Shown here: piece after piece, positions 10,715 to 19,140 of the stretch
How the letters are laid out: every line of letters starts with the position of its first letter
Position numbering within the stretch: position 1 is the stretch's first letter
Assembly (NCBI RefSeq): GCF_001044425.1
Contig: NZ_LFML01000033.1
Coordinates: forward strand, 62,001 to 126,000
DNA from: Streptomyces roseus
GTDB taxonomy: Bacteria > Actinomycetota > Actinomycetes > Streptomycetales > Streptomycetaceae
Reading direction: 5' to 3'
DNA: 64,000 nt
Notes under the pieces: generated by a model
What the model was told of the DNA's origin: nothing
Databases searched by the model: none
Seen by the model: the letters and a program-made list of their open reading frames with translations, nothing else
Position numbers and translations under genes: made by a program

Positions 10715-11716
10715 ATGCAACTCCATGACGTCTGGTTCGTGCTCATCGCGGTCCTGTGGACCGGCTACTTCTTCCTGGAGGGCTTCGACTTCGGGGTCGG
10801 CGTCCTCACCAAGCTCCTCGCCCGCGACCGCAAGGAGAAGCGGGTCCTGATCAACACGATCGGGCCCGTGTGGGACGGCAACGAGGTCTGGCTGCTCACC
10901 GCGGGCGGTGCCACGTTCGCCGCCTTCCCCGAGTGGTACGCCACCCTCTTCTCAGGCTTCTACCTGCCGCTCCTGCTCATCCTGATCTGCCTGATCATCC
11001 GCGGGGTCGCCTTCGAGTACCGCCACAAGCGGGACGAGGAGCGCTGGCAGGCCAACTGGGAACACGCCATCTTCTGGACCTCGCTGATCCCCGCGTTCCT
11101 GTGGGGCGTGGCCTTCGCGAACATCGTGCGCGGAGTGAAGATCGACGATCAGATGGAGTACGTCGGCAGCCTCTTCGACCTGCTGAACGTCTACTCCCTC
11201 CTCGGCGGTCTCGTCACCCTCACCCTCTTCACCTTCCACGGCGCGGTGTTCACCTCGCTCAAGACGGTCGGGGAGATAAGGCAACGGTCGCGCACGCTGG
11301 CGACGCGACTGGGGGTGCTCACCGCCGTGCTGGCCCTCGTCTTCCTGGTCTGGACGCAGGTCTCGCGTGGTGACGGCAAGAGCCTGATCGCCATGGTCGT
11401 CGCCGTCCTGGCCCTGGTGGGGGCGCTGGGCTGCAACCTGGCGGGCCGCGAGGGCTGGTCGTTCGCCCTGTCCGGGGTCACCATCGCGGCCGCGGTCGCG
11501 ATGCTCTTCCTGACGCTCTTCCCCAACGTGATGCCGTCCTCGCTGAACGAGGCCTGGAACCTCACGGTCACCAACGCCTCGTCCAGCCCGTACACCCTGA
11601 AGATCATGACCTGGTGCGCGGGAGTGGCCACGCCGCTCGTCCTGCTCTACCAAGGCTGGACGTACTGGGTGTTCCGCAAGCGGATCGGTACGCAGCACAT
11701 CGTCGATGCGCACTGA
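10715..11716 (+). CDS. cydB: Cytochrome bd oxidase subunit II
   Basis: Membrane partner of CydA, 333 residues with eight or nine TM helices. The N-terminus MQLHDVWFVLIAVLWTGYFF followed by LEGFDFGVG is diagnostic, as is GPVWDGNEVWLLTAGGATFA. It needs CydA for haem insertion. ATG 10715 has GAGGGG 8 nt upstream. It is followed by cydDC after about 40 bp that contain a parS site. Confidence 0.97.
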   Translation: MQLHDVWFVLIAVLWTGYFFLEGFDFGVGVLTKLLARDRKEKRVLINTIGPVWDGNEVWLLTAGGATFAAFPEWYATLFSGFYLPLLLILICLIIRGVAFEYRHKRDEERWQANWEHAIFWTSLIPAFLWGVAFANIVRGVKIDDQMEYVGSLFDLLNVYSLLGGLVTLTLFTFHGAVFTSLKTVGEIRQRSRTLATRLGVLTAVLALVFLVWTQVSRGDGKSLIAMVVAVLALVGALGCNLAGREGWSFALSGVTIAAAVAMLFLTLFPNVMPSSLNEAWNLTVTNASSSPYTLKIMTWCAGVATPLVLLYQGWTYWVFRKRIGTQHIVDAH

Positions 11717-11752
11717 TCCCTGACCCTGCTGCCCGACCCTGCCCTGGGGGAT

Positions 11753-11766
11753 GTTTCACGTGAAAC
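11753..11766. promoter_or_regulatory. parS site 2, overlapping the cydDC start codon
   Basis: Perfect GTTTCACGTGAAAC. The central GTG of the palindrome at 11760-11762 is the best start codon of cydDC, so ParB binding and translation initiation share these bases. Confidence 0.92.
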
Positions 11767-14700
11767 CGATCGACCCGCGCCTGCTCCGGTACGCCCGGTC
11801 CACCCGCCTCTTCCTGGCGGCCGTGGTGGCCCTGGGGCTAGCCGGGGCGGGGCTGGTCGTCGGTCAGGCGATGCTGATCGCCGAGATCGTGGTCGGCGCC
11901 TTCGAGCGGGGCCTGGACGGCGACGCGCTGAGGACCCCGCTGCTGTCGCTCGCGGCGGTCGCACTGGGGCGCGGCCTGCTCGCCTGGCTCACGGAGCTGG
12001 CCGCCCACCGGGCCGGCGCGGCCGTCAAATCGCAGCTGAGGGGCCGACTGCTGGACCGAGCCGCGGACCTGGGGCCCGGCTGGCTCAGCGGGCAGCGGAC
12101 CGGATCGCTCGTGGCTCTGGCCACCCGGGGCGTGGACGCCCTCGACGACTACTTCTCCCGCTACCTCCCCCAGCTGGGGCTCGCCGTGGTCGTCCCCGTG
12201 GCGGTCCTCGCCCGGATCGTCACCGAGGACTGGGTCTCGGCGGCCATCATCGTCGTCACCCTGCCGCTGATTCCGCTGTTCATGGTGCTGATCGGCATGG
12301 CCACCCAGTCCCGGATGGACCGCCAGTGGCGGCTGCTGTCCCGGCTGTCCGGTCACTTCCTGGACGTGGTGGCGGGGCTGCCGACGCTGAAGGTCTTCGG
12401 CCGGGCCAAAGCGCAGGCCGAGTCCATCCGCAAGATCACCGATGACTACCGCCAGGCGACCATGCGGACCCTGCGCATCGCCTTCCTCTCCTCCTTCGCC
12501 CTGGAACTGCTGGCCACGCTGTCGGTGGCGCTGGTCGCCGTGACCATCGGCATGCGGCTGGTCCACGGGGAGCTCGACCTGTACACCGGGTTGGTCATCC
12601 TGATCCTCGCGCCCGAGGCGTACCTGCCGCTGCGCCAGGTCGGGGCGCAGTACCACGCGGCCGCCGAGGGTCTGGCTGCCGCGGAGGAGATCTTCACGGT
12701 GCTCCAGACCCCGGTGGCGGCCTCCGCCGGCGTGGCCCCGGTGCCGGCCGCGGGGCTGCGGATCGAGATCGACGGGGTCGCGGTCCGCTACGAGGGCCGG
12801 GGAGAGGACTCGCCGGGACCGGTCTCGCTGGCGGTCGGGCCCGGGGAGTGCGTCGCCCTCATCGGGCCGAGCGGGGCGGGCAAGTCCACCCTCTTGCAGG
12901 TGCTCCTGGGCTTCGTCGACCCGACCGCGGGGCGGGTCCGGATCGGCGGCATGGACCTCGCCTCGCTGTCGCTCGAACAGTGGCGGGAGCGGATCGCGTG
13001 GGTACCGCAGCGGCCGCACCTGTTCGCCGGGACGATCGCCCAGAACGTGCGCCTGGCCCGGCCGGACGCGTCCGCGGAGGCGGTGACGGGGGCGCTGAAG
13101 GACGCCGGCGCCTGGGAGTTCGTCGCCGCGCTGCCGCGCGGAGTCGAGACGGAGCTCGGGGAAGGCGGGGCCGGGCTGTCCGCCGGGCAGCGCCAGCGGC
13201 TGGCGCTTGCGCGGGCGTTCCTCGCGGACCGGCCGGTGCTGCTGCTCGACGAGCCGACCGCCGCCCTCGACGGTGCGACCGAAGCGGCCGTCGTCGATGC
13301 CGTACGACGCCTCGCGGTGGGGCGGACCGTGTTGCTGGTCGTCCACCGTCCCGCGCTGCTGGCCGTGGCCGACCGCGTGGTGCGGGTGGGCGCGGAGGCG
13401 GCAGCGCCGACCGGTGCGGGGCCGCTGCCCGCTCCGTCCGCCGGCCGGGCGGGGACGGCGCCTGCATCCGGCGGCCTCGGCGGGGACCGCGCCCCGACCG
13501 CCGACCCCGGGGAGTGGATCCTCGGCCCCGCCCCCGAGAGGGGCGCGAAGGCGGGCGGCGCCGACGCGGGCGGCGGGGATCCGCTCCGGCGGGTGCGCGC
13601 CGTGGCCAAGGCATGGCAGGGGCGCTTCCGGCTCGGGCTGCTGCTGGGGGCCCTGGCCGTCGGATGCAGCGTCGGGCTGATGGCCGTCTCCGGATGGCTC
13701 ATCTCGCGGGCTTCCGAGCAGCCTCCGGTGCTCTACCTGATGGTGGCCGTCACGGCCACCCGGACCTTCGGGCTGGGGAGGGCCGTCTTCCGGTACGCGG
13801 AGCGGCTCGTCTCCCACGACGCCGTACTGCGGATGCTCGCCGACGTGCGGGTGTCGGTCTTCCGCCGGCTGGAGCGCATCGCGCCCGCCGGGCTGCGCGA
13901 GCAGCGGCGCGGAGACCTCCTGGCCCGCCTGGTGGCCGACGCCGACTCCCTCCAGGACTACTGGCTGCGCTGGCTGCTGCCGGTGGGCACCGCGGTCCTC
14001 GTCGGCACCGGGTCGGTCGCCTTCACCGCCTGGCTGCTGCCCGGAGTGGGCGCCGCGCTCGCCGTCGGGCTGCTCGCCGCCGGAGTCGGGGTGCCGCTGG
14101 TCAGCGGAGCCTGCGCCCGGCGTGCGGAGCGGCGGCTCGCACCCGCCCGGGGAGAACTCGCCGTCCGAGTGGCCGATCTGCTGACCGGGACCGCCGAGCT
14201 GACCGTCGCCGGCGCGCTGGCCGGGCGCAAGGACGCCGCGAAGGCGAGCGACCGGACGCTGACCGCCGTCGCCGCACGAGGATCCGCCGCCACCGGGCTC
14301 GGGAGCGGGCTGAGCGCCCTCGTGTGCGGGCTGACCGTGGTCGTCGCCGCGGCCCAGGCCGCCGACGCCGTGCACGGCGGAAGACTGTCCGGGGTGGCCA
14401 TGGCCGTGGCCGTGCTCACCCCGCTCGCCGCCTTCGAAGCGGTCAACGGGCTTCCGCAGGCCGTCCAGTACCGGCAGCGGGTGCGCCGGAGCGCCGAGCG
14501 CATCCACGAGGTCATCGACGCTCCCGTTCCGGTCGCGGAGCCGGAGCGGCCGGCCGCGGCGCCGGCCTCGCCGTTCCCGCTGCGGATGACCGGTCTCGCC
14601 GCCCGGCACCCCGGGCAGGAAGGGGACGCGCTGCACGGGCTCGACCTCACCCTGGAGGCCGGCCGACGGATCGCCGTGGTCGGCTCCTCGGGCGCCGGCA

Positions 14701-15329
14701 AGACCTCGCTCGCCCAGGTGCTGCTGCGGTTCCTGGACCCCCGCGAGGGCACGTACACCCTGGGCGGCACCGACACGCGCACGCTCGACGGCGACGACGT
14801 CCGCCGGATGGTGGGCCTGTGCGCCCAGGACGCGCACCTCTTCGACAGCTCGGTACGGGAGAACCTACGGCTGGCCCGGCCCGGAGCGAGCGAGGAGCAG
14901 CTGCGGGAGGCCCTGGCGGCGGCCCGGCTGCTGGAGTGGGCCGAGGGCCTTCCGGACGGGCTGGACACGCTGGTGGGTGAGCACGGCGAGCGGATCTCCG
15001 GCGGCCAGCGCCAGCGCCTGGCCCTGGCGAGGGCGCTGCTCGCCGACTTCCCCGTCCTCATCCTCGACGAGCCGGCCGAGCACCTGGACCTGGCCACCGC
15101 GGACGCCCTGACGGCGGATCTGCTCGCCGCCACCGAGGGGCGCACGACCGTACTGATCACGCACCGGCTCGCGGGCCTGGACGCGGTCGACGAAGTGGTC
15201 GTACTGGAGCGCGGAGCGGTCGTGCAGCGCGGTACGTACGCGGAGCTGGCCGCGGCCGAAGGGCCGCTGCGCAATCTGCTGGAGCGGGAGCGGGCCGCCG
15301 AGGGGGTCCTGGCCGACTTTCCCCGGTAA
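11760..15329 (+). CDS. cydD: CydD-CydC fusion, heterodimeric-type ABC exporter for bd oxidase assembly
   Basis: Single 1189-residue polypeptide joining the two halves of the cysteine/glutathione exporter required for cytochrome bd assembly. Half 1 has a TM domain then an NBD with Walker A GPSGAGKSTL, signature LSAGQRQRLALARAF and Walker B LLLDEPTAALD. A Gly/Ala-rich linker of about 60 residues follows. Half 2 has TM helices (LISRASEQPPVLYLMVAVTA), Walker A GSSGAGKTSL, signature ISGGQRQRLALARAL and Walker B LILDEPAEHLD. Start choice: GTG 11760 (VKPIDPRLLRYAR) has GGGGG nine bases upstream, while ATG 11751 directly abuts that purine tract. The fusion is common in actinomycetes, where CydD and CydC are separate in E. 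coli. Confidence 0.95.
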   Translation: MKPIDPRLLRYARSTRLFLAAVVALGLAGAGLVVGQAMLIAEIVVGAFERGLDGDALRTPLLSLAAVALGRGLLAWLTELAAHRAGAAVKSQLRGRLLDRAADLGPGWLSGQRTGSLVALATRGVDALDDYFSRYLPQLGLAVVVPVAVLARIVTEDWVSAAIIVVTLPLIPLFMVLIGMATQSRMDRQWRLLSRLSGHFLDVVAGLPTLKVFGRAKAQAESIRKITDDYRQATMRTLRIAFLSSFALELLATLSVALVAVTIGMRLVHGELDLYTGLVILILAPEAYLPLRQVGAQYHAAAEGLAAAEEIFTVLQTPVAASAGVAPVPAAGLRIEIDGVAVRYEGRGEDSPGPVSLAVGPGECVALIGPSGAGKSTLLQVLLGFVDPTAGRVRIGGMDLASLSLEQWRERIAWVPQRPHLFAGTIAQNVRLARPDASAEAVTGALKDAGAWEFVAALPRGVETELGEGGAGLSAGQRQRLALARAFLADRPVLLLDEPTAALDGATEAAVVDAVRRLAVGRTVLLVVHRPALLAVADRVVRVGAEAAAPTGAGPLPAPSAGRAGTAPASGGLGGDRAPTADPGEWILGPAPERGAKAGGADAGGGDPLRRVRAVAKAWQGRFRLGLLLGALAVGCSVGLMAVSGWLISRASEQPPVLYLMVAVTATRTFGLGRAVFRYAERLVSHDAVLRMLADVRVSVFRRLERIAPAGLREQRRGDLLARLVADADSLQDYWLRWLLPVGTAVLVGTGSVAFTAWLLPGVGAALAVGLLAAGVGVPLVSGACARRAERRLAPARGELAVRVADLLTGTAELTVAGALAGRKDAAKASDRTLTAVAARGSAATGLGSGLSALVCGLTVVVAAAQAADAVHGGRLSGVAMAVAVLTPLAAFEAVNGLPQAVQYRQRVRRSAERIHEVIDAPVPVAEPERPAAAPASPFPLRMTGLAARHPGQEGDALHGLDLTLEAGRRIAVVGSSGAGKTSLAQVLLRFLDPREGTYTLGGTDTRTLDGDDVRRMVGLCAQDAHLFDSSVRENLRLARPGASEEQLREALAAARLLEWAEGLPDGLDTLVGEHGERISGGQRQRLALARALLADFPVLILDEPAEHLDLATADALTADLLAATEGRTTVLITHRLAGLDAVDEVVVLERGAVVQRGTYAELAAAEGPLRNLLERERAAEGVLADFPR

Positions 15330-15353
15330 AAGGGACTAACTAGGCTCAAGGGC

Positions 15354-17090
15354 ATGTCAGTGCAGGAGTCGCAGGAACCGCCGGAGTCCTCACCCGGAAC
15401 ACCGGACCCACTGAAAGCGGCCACCCAGGCCACCAGAAGTCTGCAGGGCCTCTCCACCGAGCTCACGGCCCGGGTGCCGCAACTGCTGGAGGCGATGCGC
15501 TCCGTCGGCACCGGACTCGAACTGCACTCCACCCTCGACCGCATCTGCGAGACGGCGGCCGAGCTCGCGGACGCTCGGTACGCGGCGATCGGTGTCGTCG
15601 ACACCGAGGGCCGCGGGCTGTCGGACTTCGTCACCTTCGGCATGGACACCGAGACGGCCCGGAAGATCGGGCACCGGCCGGACGGCAAACGGGGCCTGCT
15701 CGGCGCGCTGATCTCCCACCCCGACACCGTGCAGCTCGCCGATCTCACGAAGGACCCGCGCTCGGCCGGGTTCCCGAAGCACCACCCGCCCATGAAGACC
15801 TTCCTCGGCGTCCCGATCCGGGTGCAGGGGGAGATCTTCGGCAATCTGTACCTCGCCGAGAAGAACGGCGGCGGCCGATTCAACGACTACGACGTCCACA
15901 TGGTCCGGGTCCTGGCCACCGAGGCGGGCATCGCCATCGGCAACGCCCGGCTGTACGAGGCCGCCACCCAGCGCGAACGGTGGATCGACGGCTCGGTCGC
16001 CGTCACGACCGCCCTGCTGTCGGGCGGGGACGCGGACGACGCCCTGTCCGTGGTGGCAGAGCAGGCTCGCCACCTGGCCGATTCCGCCGCCGGGATCGTG
16101 ATGCTGCCGGCCGAGGACGGTGGCATGGAGATCGTCGCGGTTTCCGCCGAGAGCGCGGCCACCTCGCTCGGTCTGGTGATTCCGGCCGAGAGCCCCGTGG
16201 TGGCGAAGCTGCTGGAAGGCGAGCCGGTCTTCGTGGAGGACGCCGCCGGCGACCCCCGCATGATCAGTCGGCTGACCAGCCAGTACGGGCCCTGCATGAT
16301 GCTGCCGCTGCACAGCGGCGGGCGGGTGCTCGGCGCGCTGGTCACCCCGAGGGCCCGCGGCAAGCGGCCGTTCAGCGAGGCCGAGCGGACCCTGGCCACC
16401 CAGTTCGCCTCCCAGGCGGCGCTCGCGCTGATGATGGCGGAGGCGCAGCGCGACCGGGAGCGGCTCGCGGTGTTCGAGGACCGCGACCGGATCGCCCGGG
16501 ACCTGCACGACCTGGTCATCCAGCGGCTGTTCGCCACCGGGATGATGCTGGAAGGAGCCCAGAGGCGGTCCGTCGTTCCCGAGGTGGTCGACGGAGTCGG
16601 CAAGGCCGTGGACGAGCTGGACGTGACGATCCAGGAGATCCGCACCGCGATCTTCGCGCTCCAGCAGGGACCGGCCGAGGCTCCGTCGGGACTGCGCACC
16701 CGGGTCCTGCGGGAGATCAACATGGCCGCCGTGCCGTTGGGCTTCAAACCGGCGCACCGCTTCCTCGGCCCGGTCGACACGGTGGTCGGCGAGCTGGTGG
16801 GCAAGAACCTGATCGCGGCGCTGCGCGAGGCCCTGTCGAATGCCTTCCGGCACGCGGAGGCGTCCCGGATCGAGGTGGTCGTGGACTGCACCGCCACGCT
16901 GGCCGACGGGAGGCCCGGGGTGCGCCTGGAGGTGGGCGACGACGGCGTGGGCATTCCCGAGGGGGGCCGGCGCAGTGGGCTGCGGAACCTGCGCCGGCGG
17001 GCCGAGTCGCTGGGCGGGTCGAGTTCGTACGGCCCCGGCATCGGGGAGGACGGCACCGGGACCACCCTGGTGTGGGAGGCCCCGCTCTGA
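15354..17090 (+). CDS. GAF-GAF sensor histidine kinase, NarL/DevS type
   Basis: Cytosolic two-component kinase of 578 residues with no TM helices. Two GAF domains lie at roughly residues 60-200 and 225-360 (LHSTLDRICETAAELADARYAAIGVVD; YGPCMMLPLHSGGRVLGALV). The HisKA_3 phosphoacceptor is His in DRDRIARDLHDLVIQRLFATG. The HATPase has N-box ALREALSNAFRHAEAS, G1 VGDDGVGIP and a late G-rich GLRNLRRRAESLGG. The architecture is that of DevS/DosS oxygen or redox sensors; whether a GAF binds haem cannot be told here. No response regulator is adjacent. It starts 25 bp after cydDC and may share its transcript, which suggests a link with low-oxygen respiration. Confidence 0.88.
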   Translation: MSVQESQEPPESSPGTPDPLKAATQATRSLQGLSTELTARVPQLLEAMRSVGTGLELHSTLDRICETAAELADARYAAIGVVDTEGRGLSDFVTFGMDTETARKIGHRPDGKRGLLGALISHPDTVQLADLTKDPRSAGFPKHHPPMKTFLGVPIRVQGEIFGNLYLAEKNGGGRFNDYDVHMVRVLATEAGIAIGNARLYEAATQRERWIDGSVAVTTALLSGGDADDALSVVAEQARHLADSAAGIVMLPAEDGGMEIVAVSAESAATSLGLVIPAESPVVAKLLEGEPVFVEDAAGDPRMISRLTSQYGPCMMLPLHSGGRVLGALVTPRARGKRPFSEAERTLATQFASQAALALMMAEAQRDRERLAVFEDRDRIARDLHDLVIQRLFATGMMLEGAQRRSVVPEVVDGVGKAVDELDVTIQEIRTAIFALQQGPAEAPSGLRTRVLREINMAAVPLGFKPAHRFLGPVDTVVGELVGKNLIAALREALSNAFRHAEASRIEVVVDCTATLADGRPGVRLEVGDDGVGIPEGGRRSGLRNLRRRAESLGGSSSYGPGIGEDGTGTTLVWEAPL

Positions 17091-17116
17091 CGTCCGGCGC
17101 CCGACGCGGCGTCGCC

Positions 17117-17144
17117 CGTCCTGCCGTGGCGGACCGGCGGGACG
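17117..17144. terminator. Terminator between the kinase and HAD genes
   Basis: Arms CGTCCTGCCG and CGGCGGGACG pair over 10 positions with one G-U, loop of 8 nt, between convergent genes. Confidence 0.6.
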
Positions 17145-17157
17145 CTGCGGACCGCCC

Positions 17158-18042
17158 CTAACGCTGGTGCGCGGTGCGTTCCGCGAGGATGCGCTCGATG
17201 ACGACGGCGACGCCGTCCTCGTTGTTGGCGACCGTACGTCCGGAGGCGGCCGCGATCACGTCCGGGTGCGCGTTGCCCATCGCGTACGAGGTGCCCGCCC
17301 AGCGGAGCATCTCCACGTCGTTCGGCATGTCCCCGAACGCGACGACCTCGGCGGGGGAGATACCGCGCTCGGCGCAGCACAGCTCCAGCGTGCTGGCCTT
17401 GGAGACTCCGAGCCCACTGATCTCCAGCAGGGCGGTCGGGCTGGAGCGGGTGATCGCCGCGTAGGCGCCGGCGGCCGAGCGGGCGAGCGCCAGGAACTCG
17501 TCCGGGGCCAGCTCGGCGTGGTGCGCGAGCAGCTTGAGGACGGGAGCGGCGGTGTCGTCGGCCTCCTCCTCCAGCAGCTTCTCGGCCGTTGCCACATGGG
17601 CACCCGGGTCCTGGAAGAAGGGCGGGTACAGCGGCTCGTAGTTGATGCCCGTCGTCATCTCGACCGCGAAGGAGGTGCCCGGCGCGGCGGCGCGCAGCGT
17701 CTCCACGACCGTCAGCGCCGTGGCGCGCGGCAGTGCGCGCACCTGGACGAACTCCCGCCCAGCGTGGAGGTCGACCACCGCGGCCCCGTTCGCGCAGATC
17801 GCCAGGCCGTGGCCGTGGACGTGGTCGCTGACCACGTCCATCCAGCGGGCCGGGCGGCCGGTCACGAAGAAGACCTCGATCCCGGCCTCCTCGGCGGCAG
17901 CGAGCGCGGCCACGGTGCGCAGCGAGACGGATTTGTCGTCGCGCAGCAGGGTGCCGTCGAGGTCGGTGGCGATGAGCCGGGGAGTGGGGGTTGGCCCGTC
18001 CGGGCGCTGGGGAGCCGAGGTCACGGATCCATCTTCGCCCAT
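17158..18042 (-). CDS. Cof-type HAD-superfamily phosphatase
   Basis: Haloacid-dehalogenase-like hydrolase of about 294 residues. Motif I is [13 protein letters not shown] with the nucleophilic Asp. Motif II is VFFVTGRP, and motif IV is [18 protein letters not shown]; the C2B-type cap lies between. This class dephosphorylates small metabolites such as sugar phosphates or FMN; the substrate is unknown. ATG 18042 is used; GTG 18024 (VTSAPQRPDG) is an alternative with a slightly better purine stretch. A paralogue lies at 34194. Confidence 0.85.
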   Translation of the reverse strand: MGEDGSVTSAPQRPDGPTPTPRLIATDLDGTLLRDDKSVSLRTVAALAAAEEAGIEVFFVTGRPARWMDVVSDHVHGHGLAICANGAAVVDLHAGREFVQVRALPRATALTVVETLRAAAPGTSFAVEMTTGINYEPLYPPFFQDPGAHVATAEKLLEEEADDTAAPVLKLLAHHAELAPDEFLALARSAAGAYAAITRSSPTALLEISGLGVSKASTLELCCAERGISPAEVVAFGDMPNDVEMLRWAGTSYAMGNAHPDVIAAASGRTVANNEDGVAVVIERILAERTAHQR

Positions 18043-18149
18043 GGCTCTGCGAGAGCCGACCAGAGCGGGCCGGGCAGCCGCGCCTGATGGCGATGTTTCT
18101 CCCCCGCCCGCCGCCGGGCGGATACCCGGGTGAAGGGGCGAGAGGCGAT

Positions 18150-18163
18150 GTTTCACGTGAAAC
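18150..18163. promoter_or_regulatory. parS site 3
   Basis: Perfect GTTTCACGTGAAAC in the divergent region between the HAD gene and the LLM oxidoreductase, 27 bp before the latter's ATG. It is the only one of the six sites that is intergenic with the starts chosen here. Confidence 0.92.
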
Positions 18164-18189
18164 ATGAGGGGAGCCGTAGGCTCGAACGC

Positions 18190-19095
18190 ATGAGTCTGCG
18201 TCTGAGCACTGCGATCCTCCCGGTACGCCCGTGGCGTGAGGGCGGCCGTGACCAGTGGGTGCGAGCCGAGAGGCTCGGGTTCCACACCGCCTACACCTAC
18301 GACCACCTGACCTGGCGGTCCTTCCGGGACAAGCCCTGGTTTGGCGCGATCCCGACCCTGACCGCGGCGGCCGCCGCCACCGAGAAGCTGCGCTTGGGCA
18401 CGCTCGTGACCTCGCCGAACTTCCGGCACCCGGTGACTCTGGCCAAGGAGCTCATGTCGCTGGACGACATCTCCGGCGGCCGTTTCACCCTCGGTATCGG
18501 CGCCGGCGGCAACGGGTTCGACGCCACCGCGCTCGGCCAGGACCCCTGGACCCCGCGCGAGCGCGCAGACCGCCTCGCGGAGTTCGTGCCGCTGCTGGAC
18601 CGGCTGCTCACCGAGTCCGAGATCACTGAATCCGGCACCTTCTACTCCGCGCAGGAGGCCCGCAACCTCCCCGGCTGTGTGCAGCGGCCGCGCCTTCCCT
18701 TCGCCGTCGCCGGAAACGGGCCGCGGGGGATGAAGCTGGCAGCCGCCCACGGCCAGGCCTGGGTGACCACCGGCGACCCGAAGCTCTTCGACGAGGGCAC
18801 CCCCGAGCAGTCGGTGGAGGCCATCCGAGGCCAGCTGGCCCGGCTCGACAAGGCGTGCGCCGAGATCGGCCGCGCGTCCGAGCCGATGGACAAGATCCTG
18901 TTGACCGGCTTCACCCCGGACCGCAACACGATGCTGGACTCCGTCGACGCGTTCGTCGACTTCGCCGGCCGCCACCGGGAACTGGGCATCACCGAGATCG
19001 TGATCCACGCGCCGATCGCGGACTCCGAGTTCGCGGCCGACGAGAACGTGTTCGAGCAGATCGCCACCGAGGGTCTGGCCCAGCTGAACGGCTGA
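18190..19095 (+). CDS. LLM-class flavin-dependent oxidoreductase
   Basis: Bacterial-luciferase-like TIM-barrel enzyme of 301 residues, probably F420- or FMN-dependent. Characteristic segments are RAERLGFHTAYTYDHLTW, TEKLRLGTLVTSPNFRHPVTLAKE, LDDISGGRFTLGIGAGGNGFD and LPFAVAGNGPRGMKLAAAHGQAWV. The substrate is not predictable. ATG 18190 (MSLRLSTAI) is preceded only by a weak AGG. A longer frame running through the parS site would begin with MFHVKH and is rejected because it lacks a family N-terminus. Confidence 0.88.
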   Translation: MSLRLSTAILPVRPWREGGRDQWVRAERLGFHTAYTYDHLTWRSFRDKPWFGAIPTLTAAAAATEKLRLGTLVTSPNFRHPVTLAKELMSLDDISGGRFTLGIGAGGNGFDATALGQDPWTPRERADRLAEFVPLLDRLLTESEITESGTFYSAQEARNLPGCVQRPRLPFAVAGNGPRGMKLAAAHGQAWVTTGDPKLFDEGTPEQSVEAIRGQLARLDKACAEIGRASEPMDKILLTGFTPDRNTMLDSVDAFVDFAGRHRELGITEIVIHAPIADSEFAADENVFEQIATEGLAQLNG

Positions 19096-19104
19096 GACGC
19101 GACC

Positions 19105-19136
19105 GGTGCCCCGCCACCACCGGCTGGCGGGGCACC
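19105..19136. terminator. Terminator between LLM oxidoreductase and TPR gene
   Basis: Perfect 12-bp stem GGTGCCCCGCCA / TGGCGGGGCACC with an 8-nt loop between convergent stops at 19095 and 19141. Confidence 0.85.
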
Positions 19137-19140
19137 GTGG

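Noticed and set aside
11838..14837. Long minus-strand frames antisense to cydDC, and similar ones antisense to many genes
   Set aside because: Typical of GC-rich genomes; they have Gly/Arg/Gln-biased composition, no domains and no ribosome binding sites.
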